A stretch of 64,000 nt of DNA from Xanthobacter sp. YC-JY1 (GCF_021730305.1 NZ_CP032674.1:531001-595000); one strand, 5' to 3'. Counted from the stretch's first letter, positions 24,960 to 33,822 are shown. Made by a program: numbers and translations. Notes: generated by a model from the sequence alone, not told the origin.

Positions 24960-26876
24960 ATGTCCATTGATGGCGCGAGCCGCTACGCGCAGGCCTATGC
25001 CGGCTGGAAGACCGATCCGTCCGCCTTCTGGGCCGAGGCCGCCCGGGGCATCGACTGGGCCCGGCCGCCGCAGGCCATCTTCGACGCCGACGCCGGCGTC
25101 TACGGCCGCTGGTTTCCCGATGCGGTGGGCAATGTCTGCCACAACGCGCTGGACCGCCACGTTGCGGCCGGCCGTGGCGATGAGGCAGCGCTGATCTATG
25201 ACAGCCCCGTCACCGGCACCAAGCGCACGCTGACCTATGGCGAGATGCTGACGGAAACGGCGACCCTTGCGGCCGTGCTGCAGGACATGGGCGTCGGCAA
25301 GGGCGACCGGGTGCTCGTCTACATGCCGATGGTGCCGGAAGCGATCTGCGCCATGCTGGCCTGCGCCCGCATCGGGGCGATCCATTCGGTGGTGTTCGGC
25401 GGGTTCGCGGCCAAGGAGCTCGCCACCCGCATCGAGGATGCCGAGCCGAAGGTGATCCTCGCGGCGTCCTGCGGCATCGAGCCGAACCGTGTCGTGCCCT
25501 ACAAGCCGCTCCTGGACCTCGCCATCTCCATGTCGGCGGTGAAGCCGGAGCGCTGCCTCGTGCTGCAGCGGACCCAGGGTCCCGGCGCGCTCGTGGAGGG
25601 CCGCGATCTCGACTGGCAGGCCGCGGTGGATGCCGCCGCTGCAGCGGGCAAGGCCGCCCCCTGCGCCGACATGCTTGCGACCGACCCGCTCTACATCCTC
25701 TATACCTCCGGCACGACCGGTAAGCCCAAGGGGGTCGTGCGCGACACCGGCGGCTACATGGTGGCGCTCGATTGGAGCATGAAGAACCTATACGGCATCA
25801 AGCCCGGCGAGGTGTTCTGGACCGCCTCCGATATCGGCTGGGTGGTTGGCCATTCCTACATCGTCTATGCCCCGCTGATCCTGGGCGCGACCACGCTGGT
25901 CTACGAGGGCAAGCCGGTGGGGACGCCCGATGCGGGCGCCTTCTGGCGGGTGATCGAGGAGCATGGCGTCGTCGCGCTGTTCACGGCGCCGACCGCGCTG
26001 CGCGCCATCAAGAAGGAGGATCCCGACTGCCTCCTGAAGCAGGGGCGCGACCTCTCGCGCTTCCGCACCCTGTTCCTGGCCGGCGAGCGGGCCGATCCCG
26101 ATACCGTGGTTTGGGCGCAGGAGCAGCTGAAGGTGCCGGTGGTGGACCACTGGTGGCAGACGGAGACCGGCTGGGCCATCGCCGCCAACCCCGTGGGCCT
26201 CGGCCTGCTGCCCATCAAGCTCGGCTCGCCCACCGTGCCCATGCCCGGCTACGACATCCAGATCGTTGACGAAGCGTCGAAGCCCGTTCCGGCCGGCACC
26301 ATGGGCTCCATCGTGGTGAAACTGCCGCTGCCGCCCGGCTGCCTGCCCACCCTGTGGCAGCAGGACGACCGCTTCGCCGAAAGCTACCTCGCCGAGTTCC
26401 CCGGCTACTACAAGACCGCCGACGCCGGCTTCCTGGACGATGACGGCTATGTCTTCGTCATGGGCCGCACCGACGACATCATCAACGTTGCCGGCCATCG
26501 CCTGTCCACCGGCGGCATGGAGGAGGTGCTCGCCTCCCATCCGGACGTGGCTGAGTGCGCCGTCATCGGCGTGAAGGACGAGCTGAAGGGTGAGGTGCCG
26601 TGCGGCTTCGTCGTGCTCAAGGCCGGAGAGCGGCGGGCACCGGATGTCATCGAGAAGGAACTGGTGGGGCTGGTGCGCGACCGCATCGGGCCGGTGGCGG
26701 CCTTCAAGCTCGCGGTCACCGTGAACCGCCTGCCCAAGACCCGCTCCGGCAAGATCCTGCGCGGCACCATGAAGAAGATCGCCGACCATGATCCCTGGAC
26801 CGTGCCCGCCACCATCGACGATGCCGGTGTGCTGGAGGAGATCGAGGGGGTGCTCAAGGAGCGCGGCATCGCCTGA
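24960..26876 (+). CDS. prpE: Propionate-CoA ligase
   Basis: 638 residues close to acetyl-CoA synthetase in layout but with PrpE-type features: N-terminal YAGWKTDPSAFWAEAA, YGRWFPDAVGNVCHNALDRH, GSYL-equivalent replaced by the propionyl-type GIKPGEVFWTASDIGWVVGH, ATP motif YTSGTTGKPKGVVRD, and C-terminal NRLPKTRSGKILRG, whose lysine is acetylation-controlled in relatives. The reaction is propionate + ATP + CoA to propionyl-CoA, feeding the methylmalonyl-CoA pathway; MeaB for that pathway is encoded at 48541-49530. The ATG at 24960 follows GAGGGAGA. A strong terminator lies directly downstream, so it is monocistronic at its 3' end. Confidence 0.92.
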   Translation: MSIDGASRYAQAYAGWKTDPSAFWAEAARGIDWARPPQAIFDADAGVYGRWFPDAVGNVCHNALDRHVAAGRGDEAALIYDSPVTGTKRTLTYGEMLTETATLAAVLQDMGVGKGDRVLVYMPMVPEAICAMLACARIGAIHSVVFGGFAAKELATRIEDAEPKVILAASCGIEPNRVVPYKPLLDLAISMSAVKPERCLVLQRTQGPGALVEGRDLDWQAAVDAAAAAGKAAPCADMLATDPLYILYTSGTTGKPKGVVRDTGGYMVALDWSMKNLYGIKPGEVFWTASDIGWVVGHSYIVYAPLILGATTLVYEGKPVGTPDAGAFWRVIEEHGVVALFTAPTALRAIKKEDPDCLLKQGRDLSRFRTLFLAGERADPDTVVWAQEQLKVPVVDHWWQTETGWAIAANPVGLGLLPIKLGSPTVPMPGYDIQIVDEASKPVPAGTMGSIVVKLPLPPGCLPTLWQQDDRFAESYLAEFPGYYKTADAGFLDDDGYVFVMGRTDDIINVAGHRLSTGGMEEVLASHPDVAECAVIGVKDELKGEVPCGFVVLKAGERRAPDVIEKELVGLVRDRIGPVAAFKLAVTVNRLPKTRSGKILRGTMKKIADHDPWTVPATIDDAGVLEEIEGVLKERGIA

Positions 26877-26903
26877 AGGGGTGCCGCTTTTTGACCCTAT
26901 CGA

Positions 26904-26928
26904 GGCCGGGCAAATGCCCGGCCTTTTT
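26904..26928 (+). terminator. Intrinsic terminator behind prpE
   Basis: A perfect 8-bp GC stem (GGCCGGGC / GCCCGGCC) with an AAAT loop at 26904-26923 is followed by TTTTT. It lies 27 bp behind the prpE stop codon. Confidence 0.9.
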
Positions 26929-26962
26929 GCGTTCGGCTACCGGGATTTTCGGGCATCCAAAG

Positions 26963-27283
26963 TCAACGCCGCCCGCCATCGCGATAGGGGACGTAGCAGC
27001 TGTAGCCGATGAAGCACTGGGGATTGTCGCGCGTCGGCACCCATTCCGGACGGGTGTCCTGGTCATAGACGCAGAAGGTCCGGTCGCGCACGTAGCGATC
27101 ATAGAGGGTGGGGGAGGTGGCGAGCACCACGGCGCCCTTCGATTGAATGAGGGCCGCGGCCTGGGTGCAGGTGAAGGAGCGGCTCTGCGTCTGCGCCGCC
27201 GCCGGCTCCGCGAGGGCGGCAAGGCCGGCCACAATCACAAGGCCGATAGCCGGGCGGACCCGGCGGGTGGTGCAAGTCTTCAC
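26963..27283 (-). CDS. Small secreted Cys-containing protein, paralogue 1
   Basis: 106 residues: signal peptide (core AIGLVIVAGLAALAEPAAA) and a mature domain of about 75 residues with four cysteines, ending DNPQCFIGYSCYVPYRD. The motif set FTCTQAAALIQSKGAVVL, YDRYV and PEW-x6-DNPQCF is shared with the neighbouring gene, so they are tandem duplicates. The GTG start at 27283 has GGAGG six bases upstream. I recognise the pattern from uncharacterised Hyphomicrobiales proteins but no function is known. The four cysteines (two near the N-terminus, two in the C-terminal motif) suggest disulfides in the periplasm. Confidence 0.75.
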   Translation of the reverse strand: MKTCTTRRVRPAIGLVIVAGLAALAEPAAAQTQSRSFTCTQAAALIQSKGAVVLATSPTLYDRYVRDRTFCVYDQDTRPEWVPTRDNPQCFIGYSCYVPYRDGGRR

Positions 27284-27324
27284 GGCATCCTCCTTCACGA
27301 CAGACGGCTCCGGCCGGTCGTTCC

Positions 27325-27642
27325 TCACCGGAAGGAATTCTCCCGGGTCGGCACGTAGCAGGTATAGCCCACGAAGCATTGCGGATTGTCCTTCGTCTTG
27401 ATCCATTCCGGCTTCAGCTGCTCGAAGCCGGAGCAGTAACGCAGGGAATTTACGTAACGGTCGAAGATGTTGGGCCCCGTGCCTATGACCATGGCGCCAT
27501 TGGAGGCGACCATTCCGGCAGCCGCAGCGCATGTCATGGTGAGGCTGTCGGGCCGCGCCAATGCGGCGCCGGAGGTCATTATGGCGAGCGCCGCCCCGGC
27601 CGCGACCGACCGCGCGAAAGGGGGGAATCGGTAAAGTTGCAT
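27325..27642 (-). CDS. Small secreted Cys-containing protein, paralogue 2
   Basis: 105 residues, start ATG 27642 behind GGAGGA. Signal peptide (VAAGAALAIMTSGAALA), then TMTCAAAAGMVASNGAMVI, FDRYV, a central cysteine in LRYCSG, PEWIKTKDNPQCFVGYTC and a final YVPTRE. It precedes paralogue 1 by 41 bp on the same strand, so the two are probably cotranscribed. The mature domains align over their whole length with conserved cysteines and the DNPQCF-x-GY-x-CYVP signature. Function unknown. Confidence 0.75.
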   Translation of the reverse strand: MQLYRFPPFARSVAAGAALAIMTSGAALARPDSLTMTCAAAAGMVASNGAMVIGTGPNIFDRYVNSLRYCSGFEQLKPEWIKTKDNPQCFVGYTCYVPTRENSFR

Positions 27643-27973
27643 GGCGTCCTCCTTGGGGACCAAGGAACCCAGTCTACGCTCGGGCCCATGAGAATGGCGT
27701 GAAGGCCCTTGTTTTTACGAACAATTTACCTTTTGGGTCCGGTGAGAAGGCCGATAGGCGGCGAAGGGTCGGTCATCACCCCTATGTAGCGGTAGCATAC
27801 TAGGAATTTGGCTCCGGGTTGTGCTGATTTGGGGTGACTGTGGCAAGAATGTTACGGCATTCCGGCGAGACCCCTGCTAAATAAACCTCACTGGACGAAA
27901 CGACTCGTGGCTCTCCGCAGCTGCCGACGATTTCGCCCAAAGCACGAGTTACCCAAGCAAGGGGGTTTTGGTC
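27643..27973. other. Intergenic control region between secreted paralogues and Omp25-like gene
   Basis: 331 bp with no supported gene and lower GC than its surroundings (several T- and A-runs around 27700-27740 and 27820-27890). It must hold the divergent promoters of the two small secreted proteins and the outer-membrane protein. No clear -35/-10 pair or operator dyad could be assigned. Confidence 0.5.
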
Positions 27974-28681
27974 ATGAAGCGGTTCCTTCTCGCCACTGTC
28001 GCGCTGGCGGCGCTCTCGGCTCCGGCCGCGGCTGCTGACCTGGCGACGAAGTATCCCGTCAAGGCGGTGGCCGTTGTCCCGGTGTTCTCCTGGACCGGTT
28101 TCTACATCGGCGCCAACGTTGGCTACGGCGGTGACTCGTTCACCTACGACGTCAACTACTTCGGCTCCCCGGTCGCCTCGGCCAGCCTGAACTCCTCCGG
28201 CTTCTACGCCGGTGGCCAGATCGGCTACAACTACCAGTTCGCCAACAACGTCGTGCTCGGCATCGAGACCGACCTGCAGTGGTCCAACATCGAAGGCACC
28301 GTCAGCGCCTCCGTGCTCGGTCTGCCGGTCGTGAGCGCTGGCACCACCATCGACTACTTCGGCACGATCCGCGCCCGCCTCGGCTACGCGATCGACCGGT
28401 TCCTGCCCTACATCACCGGTGGTGTGGCCTACGGCAAGACCGCGACCTCTGCCTCGGTCCTCGGCGTTCAGGTGTTCGACAAGTCCAGCACCAACTGGGG
28501 CTGGACCATCGGTGCCGGCGGCGAGTTCGCCATCACCAACAACTGGACGTTCAAGGCCGAATACCTCTACGTCGACCTCGGCTCTGCGAGCGTGGACGCC
28601 GTTGCGATCGCGCCCGGCCTGAGCGCCAGCACGGACTCCAAGTTCAACTCGTTCCGCGCGGGTGTGAACTACAAGTTCTGA
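27974..28681 (+). CDS. Omp25/Omp31-like outer-membrane beta-barrel protein
   Basis: 235 residues. The signal peptide MKRFLLATVALAALSAPAAA is followed by ADLATKYPVKA and the hallmark SWTGFYIGANVGYGG of rhizobial Omp25/31/RopB-type porin-like barrels. Alternating amphipathic strands (GFYAGGQIGYNYQF, VLGIETDLQWSNI, GTIRARLGYAIDRFLPYITGGVAYG) make an eight-stranded barrel likely, ending with the terminal aromatic in GVNYKF for outer-membrane assembly. ATG 27974 is preferred over an upstream in-frame TTG. It probably serves as an abundant envelope-stability protein. A strong terminator follows. Confidence 0.92.
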   Translation: MKRFLLATVALAALSAPAAAADLATKYPVKAVAVVPVFSWTGFYIGANVGYGGDSFTYDVNYFGSPVASASLNSSGFYAGGQIGYNYQFANNVVLGIETDLQWSNIEGTVSASVLGLPVVSAGTTIDYFGTIRARLGYAIDRFLPYITGGVAYGKTATSASVLGVQVFDKSSTNWGWTIGAGGEFAITNNWTFKAEYLYVDLGSASVDAVAIAPGLSASTDSKFNSFRAGVNYKF

Positions 28682-28702
28682 TCGAAGCTCTGCTTCATCG
28701 CG

Positions 28703-28735
28703 AAGCCCGCTGCCTCGGCAGCGGGCTTTTCTTTT
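28703..28735 (+). terminator. Strong intrinsic terminator behind Omp25-like gene
   Basis: AAGCCCGCTGCC at 28703-28714 is fully complementary to 28717-28728 (practically a 10-bp stem with a CTCG loop). It is followed by TTTTCTTTT. The position 21 bp behind the stop fits a highly expressed monocistronic gene. Confidence 0.92.
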
Positions 28736-28885
28736 GCCTGCGCGGCCTCGGCTTAGAGACCCGAGCCAGTTCCGGTCCGGGCCGCCGTTTCCGACCGATC
28801 CAAGCGCATCAGCACGCACCGATCCGCCGGAGCCCGCCACCGCCGCGGTTGTCGCTGATGCCTCAACTGGGCTAGCGTTGCCCCC

Positions 28886-29800
28886 ATGAGCGACGAAATC
28901 GCCTTCGACCGCAGCTTCGATGTTCCAGCCGGCCGCCTCGATCAGGTGACGCCGCTTGTCCGGCGCATCGTGGCGCCCAATCCTTCGCCCTTCACCTTCA
29001 CCGGAACCTGCTCCTACATCGTGGGCACGGGTACGGTGGCGATCATCGATCCGGGGCCGGACGACCCCAGCCATATTGCGGCGGTGCTCGATGCGGTCCG
29101 GGGCGAGACCGTCAGCCACATCGTCATCACCCACACCCATCGCGACCACTCCCCCGCGGCGCGCGCCATTCAGGCCGCCACGGGTGCGCCGACTGTTGCG
29201 GAAGGGCAACATCGTGCCGCTCGCCCGCTCGCCATCGGCGAAGTGAACCCGTTGGACGCCAGTGCCGACATGGACTTCCGGCCGGACGTTGTCCTGCCCG
29301 ACGGCGAGGCGGTCGCTGGTCCGGGCTGGACGCTGTCCGGCATCGCCAGCCCTGGCCATTGCGCCAATCACATGGCCTTCTCGCTGGCCGAGGAAGATCT
29401 CATCTTCTCCGGCGACCATGTGATGGCCTGGGCCACCTCCATCGTCGCGCCCCCGGACGGATCCATGGGCGACTACATCCGATCGCTCGAGCGTTTCGCG
29501 GCACGCACCGAGGCGGTCTACCTCCCGGGACACGGCGGGCCGGTGCGCGACGCCCCGGCGTTCGTGAAGGATTACCTCGCCCACCGCGTGGCGCGGGAGG
29601 CCGCGATCCTGCGCGCGCTGGACCGCGATGTGGAGACGATTCCCGATCTGGTCCGGGGCATCTATATCGGCCTCGATCCCCGACTGGTGGGGGCGGCATC
29701 GCTCACCGTTCTGGCGCATCTCGAGCATCTGGTGGCCAGTGGCCGGGTCGTCACCGACGGAACGGCAGCCATAACCGGCCGATTCCGCCGGGCAGCCTGA
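28886..29800 (+). CDS. MBL-fold hydrolase, LACTB2/glyoxalase-II-like
   Basis: 304 residues of the metallo-beta-lactamase superfamily. The dinuclear zinc motif is HTHRDH (His83, His85, Asp87, His88), with a further His in SPGHCANH, Asp in FSGDHVM and His in YLPGHGGP. The region after about 220 has winged-helix-like content (VARGIYIG-type pattern ending LEHLVASGRVV), as in LACTB2-type proteins, some of which act on RNA. Substrate not predictable. It precedes the SRAP gene by 17 bp in the same direction, so the two are likely one operon. Confidence 0.85.
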   Translation: MSDEIAFDRSFDVPAGRLDQVTPLVRRIVAPNPSPFTFTGTCSYIVGTGTVAIIDPGPDDPSHIAAVLDAVRGETVSHIVITHTHRDHSPAARAIQAATGAPTVAEGQHRAARPLAIGEVNPLDASADMDFRPDVVLPDGEAVAGPGWTLSGIASPGHCANHMAFSLAEEDLIFSGDHVMAWATSIVAPPDGSMGDYIRSLERFAARTEAVYLPGHGGPVRDAPAFVKDYLAHRVAREAAILRALDRDVETIPDLVRGIYIGLDPRLVGAASLTVLAHLEHLVASGRVVTDGTAAITGRFRRAA

Positions 29801-29817
29801 CACGCGAGACGGCAGCC

Positions 29818-30540
29818 ATGTGCGGGCGGTTCGTCCAGCTGACGCCCCCGGCGGCCCTTGCCGCTCTGTTCGGGGTTGATCCAGCACTGTCGCCCCTGCC
29901 TAACGTTCCAGCCCGCTACAACGCGGCGCCGACGCAGGATCTCATGGTGGTCCGCCGAAATCCGGAGACGGGGCGGCGCCATCTCGATCTGCTGCGCTGG
30001 GGATTGGTGCCGTCTTTCGCCAAGGGGCCATCCGGCGGCGCCAGTCTCATCAATGCCCGCTCGGAGACTGTTGCCGAAAAGCCCACCTTCCGCGCCGCCT
30101 GGCGGGCGCGGCGCCGCTGCATCGTTCCTGCCGACGCTTTCTATGAATGGAAGGCCGTGGACAAGCGGCGCCAGCCCTTCGTCATTTCCCGCGCCGATGG
30201 CTCTCCCATGTCCTTCGCCGGCCTGTGGGACGGCTGGAAGGATCCCGGCACCGGCCAATGGCTCCGCACCTTCACCATCCTCACCTGCCCGGCAACGGAA
30301 CGCCTGCGCCCCCTGCACGAGCGTATGCCGGTAATCCTGCCCGACACGGACATCTCGGCCTGGCTGGTGGGGGAGGAGGGCGCAGCGCTGATGCGCTCCT
30401 ACCCCGGCGAAGCGCTTCGCCTGACCCCGGTTTCTACCGACGTCAATTCCGTACGCAACGAAGGTCCGAGTCTGGTGGAGCCGTTGGCACCGGACGAGGC
30501 CGCGGCCGCCGCCGCGCTTTTGGCGCGATCTGCGGTCTGA
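29818..30540 (+). CDS. SRAP-domain (YedK/HMCES-like) abasic-site DNA-protein crosslinker
   Basis: 240 residues with the invariant N-terminus MCGR. Cys2, exposed after methionine removal, forms a thiazolidine link to abasic sites in single-stranded DNA in YedK/HMCES. Supporting active-site residues are visible: Asn79 in LINARSET, Glu110 in DAFYEW and His167 in LHERMP, along with the fold motifs RYNAAP, RWGLVPSF and FAGLWDGW. It shields abasic sites during replication. It overlaps or abuts the convergent DUF1499 gene by only a 3-bp gap. All catalytic positions are intact. Confidence 0.95.
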   Translation: MCGRFVQLTPPAALAALFGVDPALSPLPNVPARYNAAPTQDLMVVRRNPETGRRHLDLLRWGLVPSFAKGPSGGASLINARSETVAEKPTFRAAWRARRRCIVPADAFYEWKAVDKRRQPFVISRADGSPMSFAGLWDGWKDPGTGQWLRTFTILTCPATERLRPLHERMPVILPDTDISAWLVGEEGAALMRSYPGEALRLTPVSTDVNSVRNEGPSLVEPLAPDEAAAAAALLARSAV

Positions 30541-30543
30541 GAC

Positions 30544-31323
30544 TCAGCGCCGCCGACGCTCGGCCGCGAGGTCCGCCATCAGCGCCTCGATGCGCTGGGC
30601 GTTGGTGCCAAGATCATGGATGCCGTAGCGCGCCGAGGAGCGCACATCGACCCGCGCCCCCTTCGCAGTCGGCCGTATGCGGATCGAGACGTCGCTGCGG
30701 AAGCCCATGACGGGCGAAACGGCCACGGCCTCGATCTGCCCGTCGCGCCTGGTTCCGCGCGGGGGGATCGCATCGAGGATGTGCCAGCGCCGCTTCTGCA
30801 CCAGGGCGAGGACCGTATTGAACGCCTCTTCCGGTGTTGCCGTGAGGTCGACCGGCTTGATGCCGGGATAGGCCATACGCTGGGCCTCGGCCGCCGCGGA
30901 CCCGCCGAAGGCGAGGCTGTTGGCATCCCGGGGATGGGCGAGCATGAGGGCACGAAAGCGGGGCGGATCAGTGGGGTCGGTGGCGATATCGGTGAGTTTC
31001 GGCAGCATCATGCCACGCGCGAGAACGGCGGCAGGACCAGCCAGGACCAGCCCGCCGATGGCCACGGCGGCGATGGCGCGGCCGATACCCAGCCACCCCG
31101 TCTCCCAGGTGATGAAGAAGGCGACGATGCCCATGGCGGCAGCGACGAGGGCCAGCACAAGGCCAGCCCCCAGCGTGGCGATCGCCGGCTGGAAGTCGAG
31201 CATGCCCGCACGATAGAGCAGCGCAGCCAGTGCCACCACCGGCACCGAAAACAGCGCCAGCCGGAAGCTCCAGCGGGCCAGAGGCGAATAGCGCTCCTCG
31301 GTATAAAGCCGGCGTCTGATCAT
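30544..31323 (-). CDS. DUF1499 membrane protein
   Basis: 259 residues. Three hydrophobic segments (about 20-42, 47-74 and 83-104) precede a soluble C-terminal DUF1499 domain: NSLAFGG-x-AAEAQRMAYPG, ATPEEAFNTVLALVQKRRW, PVMGFRSDVSIRIRP and RVDVRSSARYGIHDLG-x-NAQRIE. The domain's function is unknown. It is preceded on the same strand by a HAD phosphatase gene that ends 41 bp... on the higher-coordinate side, so DUF1499 is second in that pair. Confidence 0.85.
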   Translation of the reverse strand: MIRRRLYTEERYSPLARWSFRLALFSVPVVALAALLYRAGMLDFQPAIATLGAGLVLALVAAAMGIVAFFITWETGWLGIGRAIAAVAIGGLVLAGPAAVLARGMMLPKLTDIATDPTDPPRFRALMLAHPRDANSLAFGGSAAAEAQRMAYPGIKPVDLTATPEEAFNTVLALVQKRRWHILDAIPPRGTRRDGQIEAVAVSPVMGFRSDVSIRIRPTAKGARVDVRSSARYGIHDLGTNAQRIEALMADLAAERRRR

Positions 31324-31364
31324 CCTGCCGCCCGTGCTGCGCGTCCTGCGCCGTTGCCGGTCGG

Positions 31365-32108
31365 TTAGACCGCGTTTTCGCCGGCGAGGGAAGAGGCTTT
31401 CCCGGCCGGGGCGGGTAGTGCATCAGGCAGATCGTCGACGCTGTCCACCACGAGGTCTGCATCGCCGACGAGGTCGTCGACCGGCGCTGGCCCGCTGCGC
31501 ACCAGGATGAAACGGGCTCCTGCGCCGCGTGCCGCTGCGAGGTCGTGGGCACTGTCGCCGATCACCGCCATGGCGTCCGGGCGGTGGCCGAACCGCGCGG
31601 CGAACGCCGCCACCATTCCCGGGCCGGGCTTGGAGCCGAAGCCGGAATCGTAGCCGTGAACCGCTTCGAGGAGGTCCAGGAAGCCGAGGGCCTCGGACTG
31701 CTGGCGGGCATTCTCCTCGGCGTCATTGGTGACGATGCCGAGGGCGAAGCCCGCCGACTTCAGCCGCTGCAGCGCTCGGGCGGGATGGCCGATGGGCGTG
31801 AGGTTCGCGAGACCCGCGGCCGCGAACAGGCGATCGATCTCCGCAAGGAAGTCGCCGTCGGCGGGGCGGCCCAGAGCATGAGCCCAGAGCGGGCCGTAAT
31901 GGGCCGACGAGCCGGAAACGAGGGGCGAGGTGGGCAGGAAACGCTCCTCGTCGGGGAGATAATGGCTCACCGCCTCCAGCCGGGCGACGGCATGGGCGTC
32001 ATCGCGCGCCATCTGCCGCATGACTGCACCGGCCGCCCGGCCCCAGGTGCGGTCGAAGTGCACCAGGGTGCCGTCCTTGTCGAAAAGCAGCGCGGTCAGA
32101 TCCTGCAT
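31365..32108 (-). CDS. HAD-superfamily phosphatase, Gph-like
   Basis: 247 residues. HAD motif I is LLFDKDGTLV (nucleophile Asp10 and acid Asp12), motif II threonine is in LGIVTNDAEE, motif III lysine in GSKPGPGM and motif IV IGDSAHDLAAARGAGA. The alpha-helical cap between motifs I and II matches the phosphoglycolate phosphatase (Gph) and beta-phosphoglucomutase subgroup. It dephosphorylates a small phosphorylated metabolite in the cytoplasm; phosphoglycolate is plausible but unproven. Upstream of the DUF1499 gene, probably cotranscribed, and divergent from the extensin-like gene with 78 bp between starts. Confidence 0.87.
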   Translation of the reverse strand: MQDLTALLFDKDGTLVHFDRTWGRAAGAVMRQMARDDAHAVARLEAVSHYLPDEERFLPTSPLVSGSSAHYGPLWAHALGRPADGDFLAEIDRLFAAAGLANLTPIGHPARALQRLKSAGFALGIVTNDAEENARQQSEALGFLDLLEAVHGYDSGFGSKPGPGMVAAFAARFGHRPDAMAVIGDSAHDLAAARGAGARFILVRSGPAPVDDLVGDADLVVDSVDDLPDALPAPAGKASSLAGENAV

Positions 32109-32186
32109 GGGTTCATCCGCTGGGCGGGGAGGGGGCTCCCGCAGGCCGGCTCGACCGCAGCGGAGGACGTCTTTAGTATCACGTGC

Positions 32187-33665
32187 ATGTCATCCAGACG
32201 ACCCGCCGTTCCGAGCCGTTGCCAGACCAAGCCGCACGCAGCGCTGCGGAAGGCGGTGCCGTGGATGGCCGGGTTGCCGGTTGCCATGTGCATCGGCTTC
32301 GCCGCATTCACAGCGCCCGGCCCAGCAAGCGCAGCGACCCCGCTGCCACCCACCAAGCCCAAGGACATGAAGGCGTCCTCTGCCGTCGTCGCGCGGGTCC
32401 CGTCCCTGCGCGCGGCACCGCTTCCGCCACGGCGTCCGCCGGAACTGACGGAAGAGGACAGCGAGGCGGAGACCGAGGGGCAGAGTGCGGCGCAGCCCGA
32501 GGGACCGGTGGACATTGGCACGGCCGATGGGTTCGTGCGGGATCCCGCACGGCCCCCGCCGCGGCCGCAGGTGGCCTCGCGGGAGACGGCGCCCGACGCA
32601 GCGTTAGCCCCAGGCGGCCCGAGGGGGGCCTCTCCATCGGCCGTACCCCCCATCGTCGCGCCCTCGGTGCCGGCAGGTCCCATGGTGATGCCCGCCGCCT
32701 GCGCTGATCTGGTGGCGGAAGGCGCGATCGAAGCCAGCCTCGAGACGTCCCTCACTCCCAGTCCAGTCTGCGGCACGTTCATCCCGGTTCGACTGACCGC
32801 GGTGCGGCTCGCCGATGGACGGATGATTCCGCTGAAACCGGCCGCGATCTCTCGATGTGAAATGACCGTGGCAGCCGCGGCGTGGATGAGTGAGGCGCTG
32901 GCCCCCGCCGTGGCTGCGGCCGGCGGGGTGCTGTCGGCGATCCGCATCGCCGATTCCTATAATTGTCGCCCGCGCAACCGCGTGGCGGGCGCCAAGATGA
33001 GCGAGCACGGCCGCGGCAATGCGGTGGATGTGGGCGGCTTCGAGCTGGGCGACGGACGCGTGTGGACGGTCGCGAAGGGGGGCCTGCCGATGGCGCTGCG
33101 CGCGTCCATGAAGGACAGCGCCTGCACCCGCTTTGCCACGGTGCTCGGCCCCGGCTCTGACGGGTACCACGAGGACCACATCCACGTGGACCTCGCCCAG
33201 CGCCGGAACGATTTCAAGCTCTGTCACTGGAACCTCGACGCCGGTTCTGCCGTGGCATCACGCAAGGACAAGCCGGGGGCGAATGCTCCGGCAGCGTCTG
33301 CCGAAAGTGGGGCGGGTGGCGCGTCCGAGGACAAGGAGGCGGCGGACAAGGAGGCTGGGGCTTCCGCCGGGACTGCCGAGGCCGAGCCGGAGAGTGCTCC
33401 GGCGTCTGCGCCCAAGGGCACTCCCGCGGCGGGGAAGGCCGCTCAAGGCAAAGGCACGGCTGCCAAAGGGACGGATGCGAAGGGAACGGCTACCAAGGGC
33501 GCGGCCGAGAAGGGCGGGCAGTCCACAAACGGCCAGGCAAAGACCGGCCAGACCAACGGCTCCAAGCCCAAGAGTGCCCAGGACAAGAGTGCCCAGGACA
33601 AGAATGCTCAGGACAAGGGTGGTAGCTCAAAGAGCACCCAGCCGAGGCAGAGCCAGTCCGATTGA
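32187..33665 (+). CDS. Extensin-like (M15-like fold) cell-envelope protein
   Basis: About 492 residues. An N-terminal hydrophobic signal (GLPVAMCIGFAAFTAPGPASA) is followed by a Pro-rich linker to about 180. The extensin-like C-terminal domain (about 180-355) contains RIADSYNCRPRN, SEHGRGNAVDVGGF and YHEDHIHVDL; these His/Asp residues resemble zinc ligands of D,D-carboxypeptidases of the M15/LAS group, so it may act on peptidoglycan. The last 130 residues are a low-complexity Ala/Lys/Gly tail with tandem AKGT and AQDK[SN] units. The start is uncertain: ATG 32187 lacks a good ribosome-binding site; GTG 32256 or ATG 32265 also precede the signal. Convergent with an L,D-transpeptidase gene. Confidence 0.83.
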   Translation: MSSRRPAVPSRCQTKPHAALRKAVPWMAGLPVAMCIGFAAFTAPGPASAATPLPPTKPKDMKASSAVVARVPSLRAAPLPPRRPPELTEEDSEAETEGQSAAQPEGPVDIGTADGFVRDPARPPPRPQVASRETAPDAALAPGGPRGASPSAVPPIVAPSVPAGPMVMPAACADLVAEGAIEASLETSLTPSPVCGTFIPVRLTAVRLADGRMIPLKPAAISRCEMTVAAAAWMSEALAPAVAAAGGVLSAIRIADSYNCRPRNRVAGAKMSEHGRGNAVDVGGFELGDGRVWTVAKGGLPMALRASMKDSACTRFATVLGPGSDGYHEDHIHVDLAQRRNDFKLCHWNLDAGSAVASRKDKPGANAPAASAESGAGGASEDKEAADKEAGASAGTAEAEPESAPASAPKGTPAAGKAAQGKGTAAKGTDAKGTATKGAAEKGGQSTNGQAKTGQTNGSKPKSAQDKSAQDKNAQDKGGSSKSTQPRQSQSD

Positions 33666-33771
33666 GCGTTGCTAAGATGCGCGCGCAGATAGGGAGGTCC
33701 ATCCGATGGATCGACCTCGTAGGGCGGTAAAGCCGGCGGGCTTCGTCGTGTTCGTCGGGCGAGGCCCAAAC

Positions 33772-33802
33772 AAAAAGGGCGCGGCCAAGCCGCGCCCTTT
33801 TT
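33772..33802. terminator. Bidirectional terminator, perfect 14-bp stem
   Basis: AAAAAGGGCGCGGC at 33772-33785 pairs perfectly with 33789-33802 around the loop CAA, giving a T-run on both strands. It sits between two convergent genes and serves both. Confidence 0.95.
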
Positions 33803-33822
33803 ACGTCTGAAGATAAATCAGC

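Noticed and set aside
22859..24970. 703-codon plus-strand frame opposite the acyl-CoA ligase
   Set aside because: Shadow of the ligase and PhnA-like genes, which both show clear family motifs on the minus strand.
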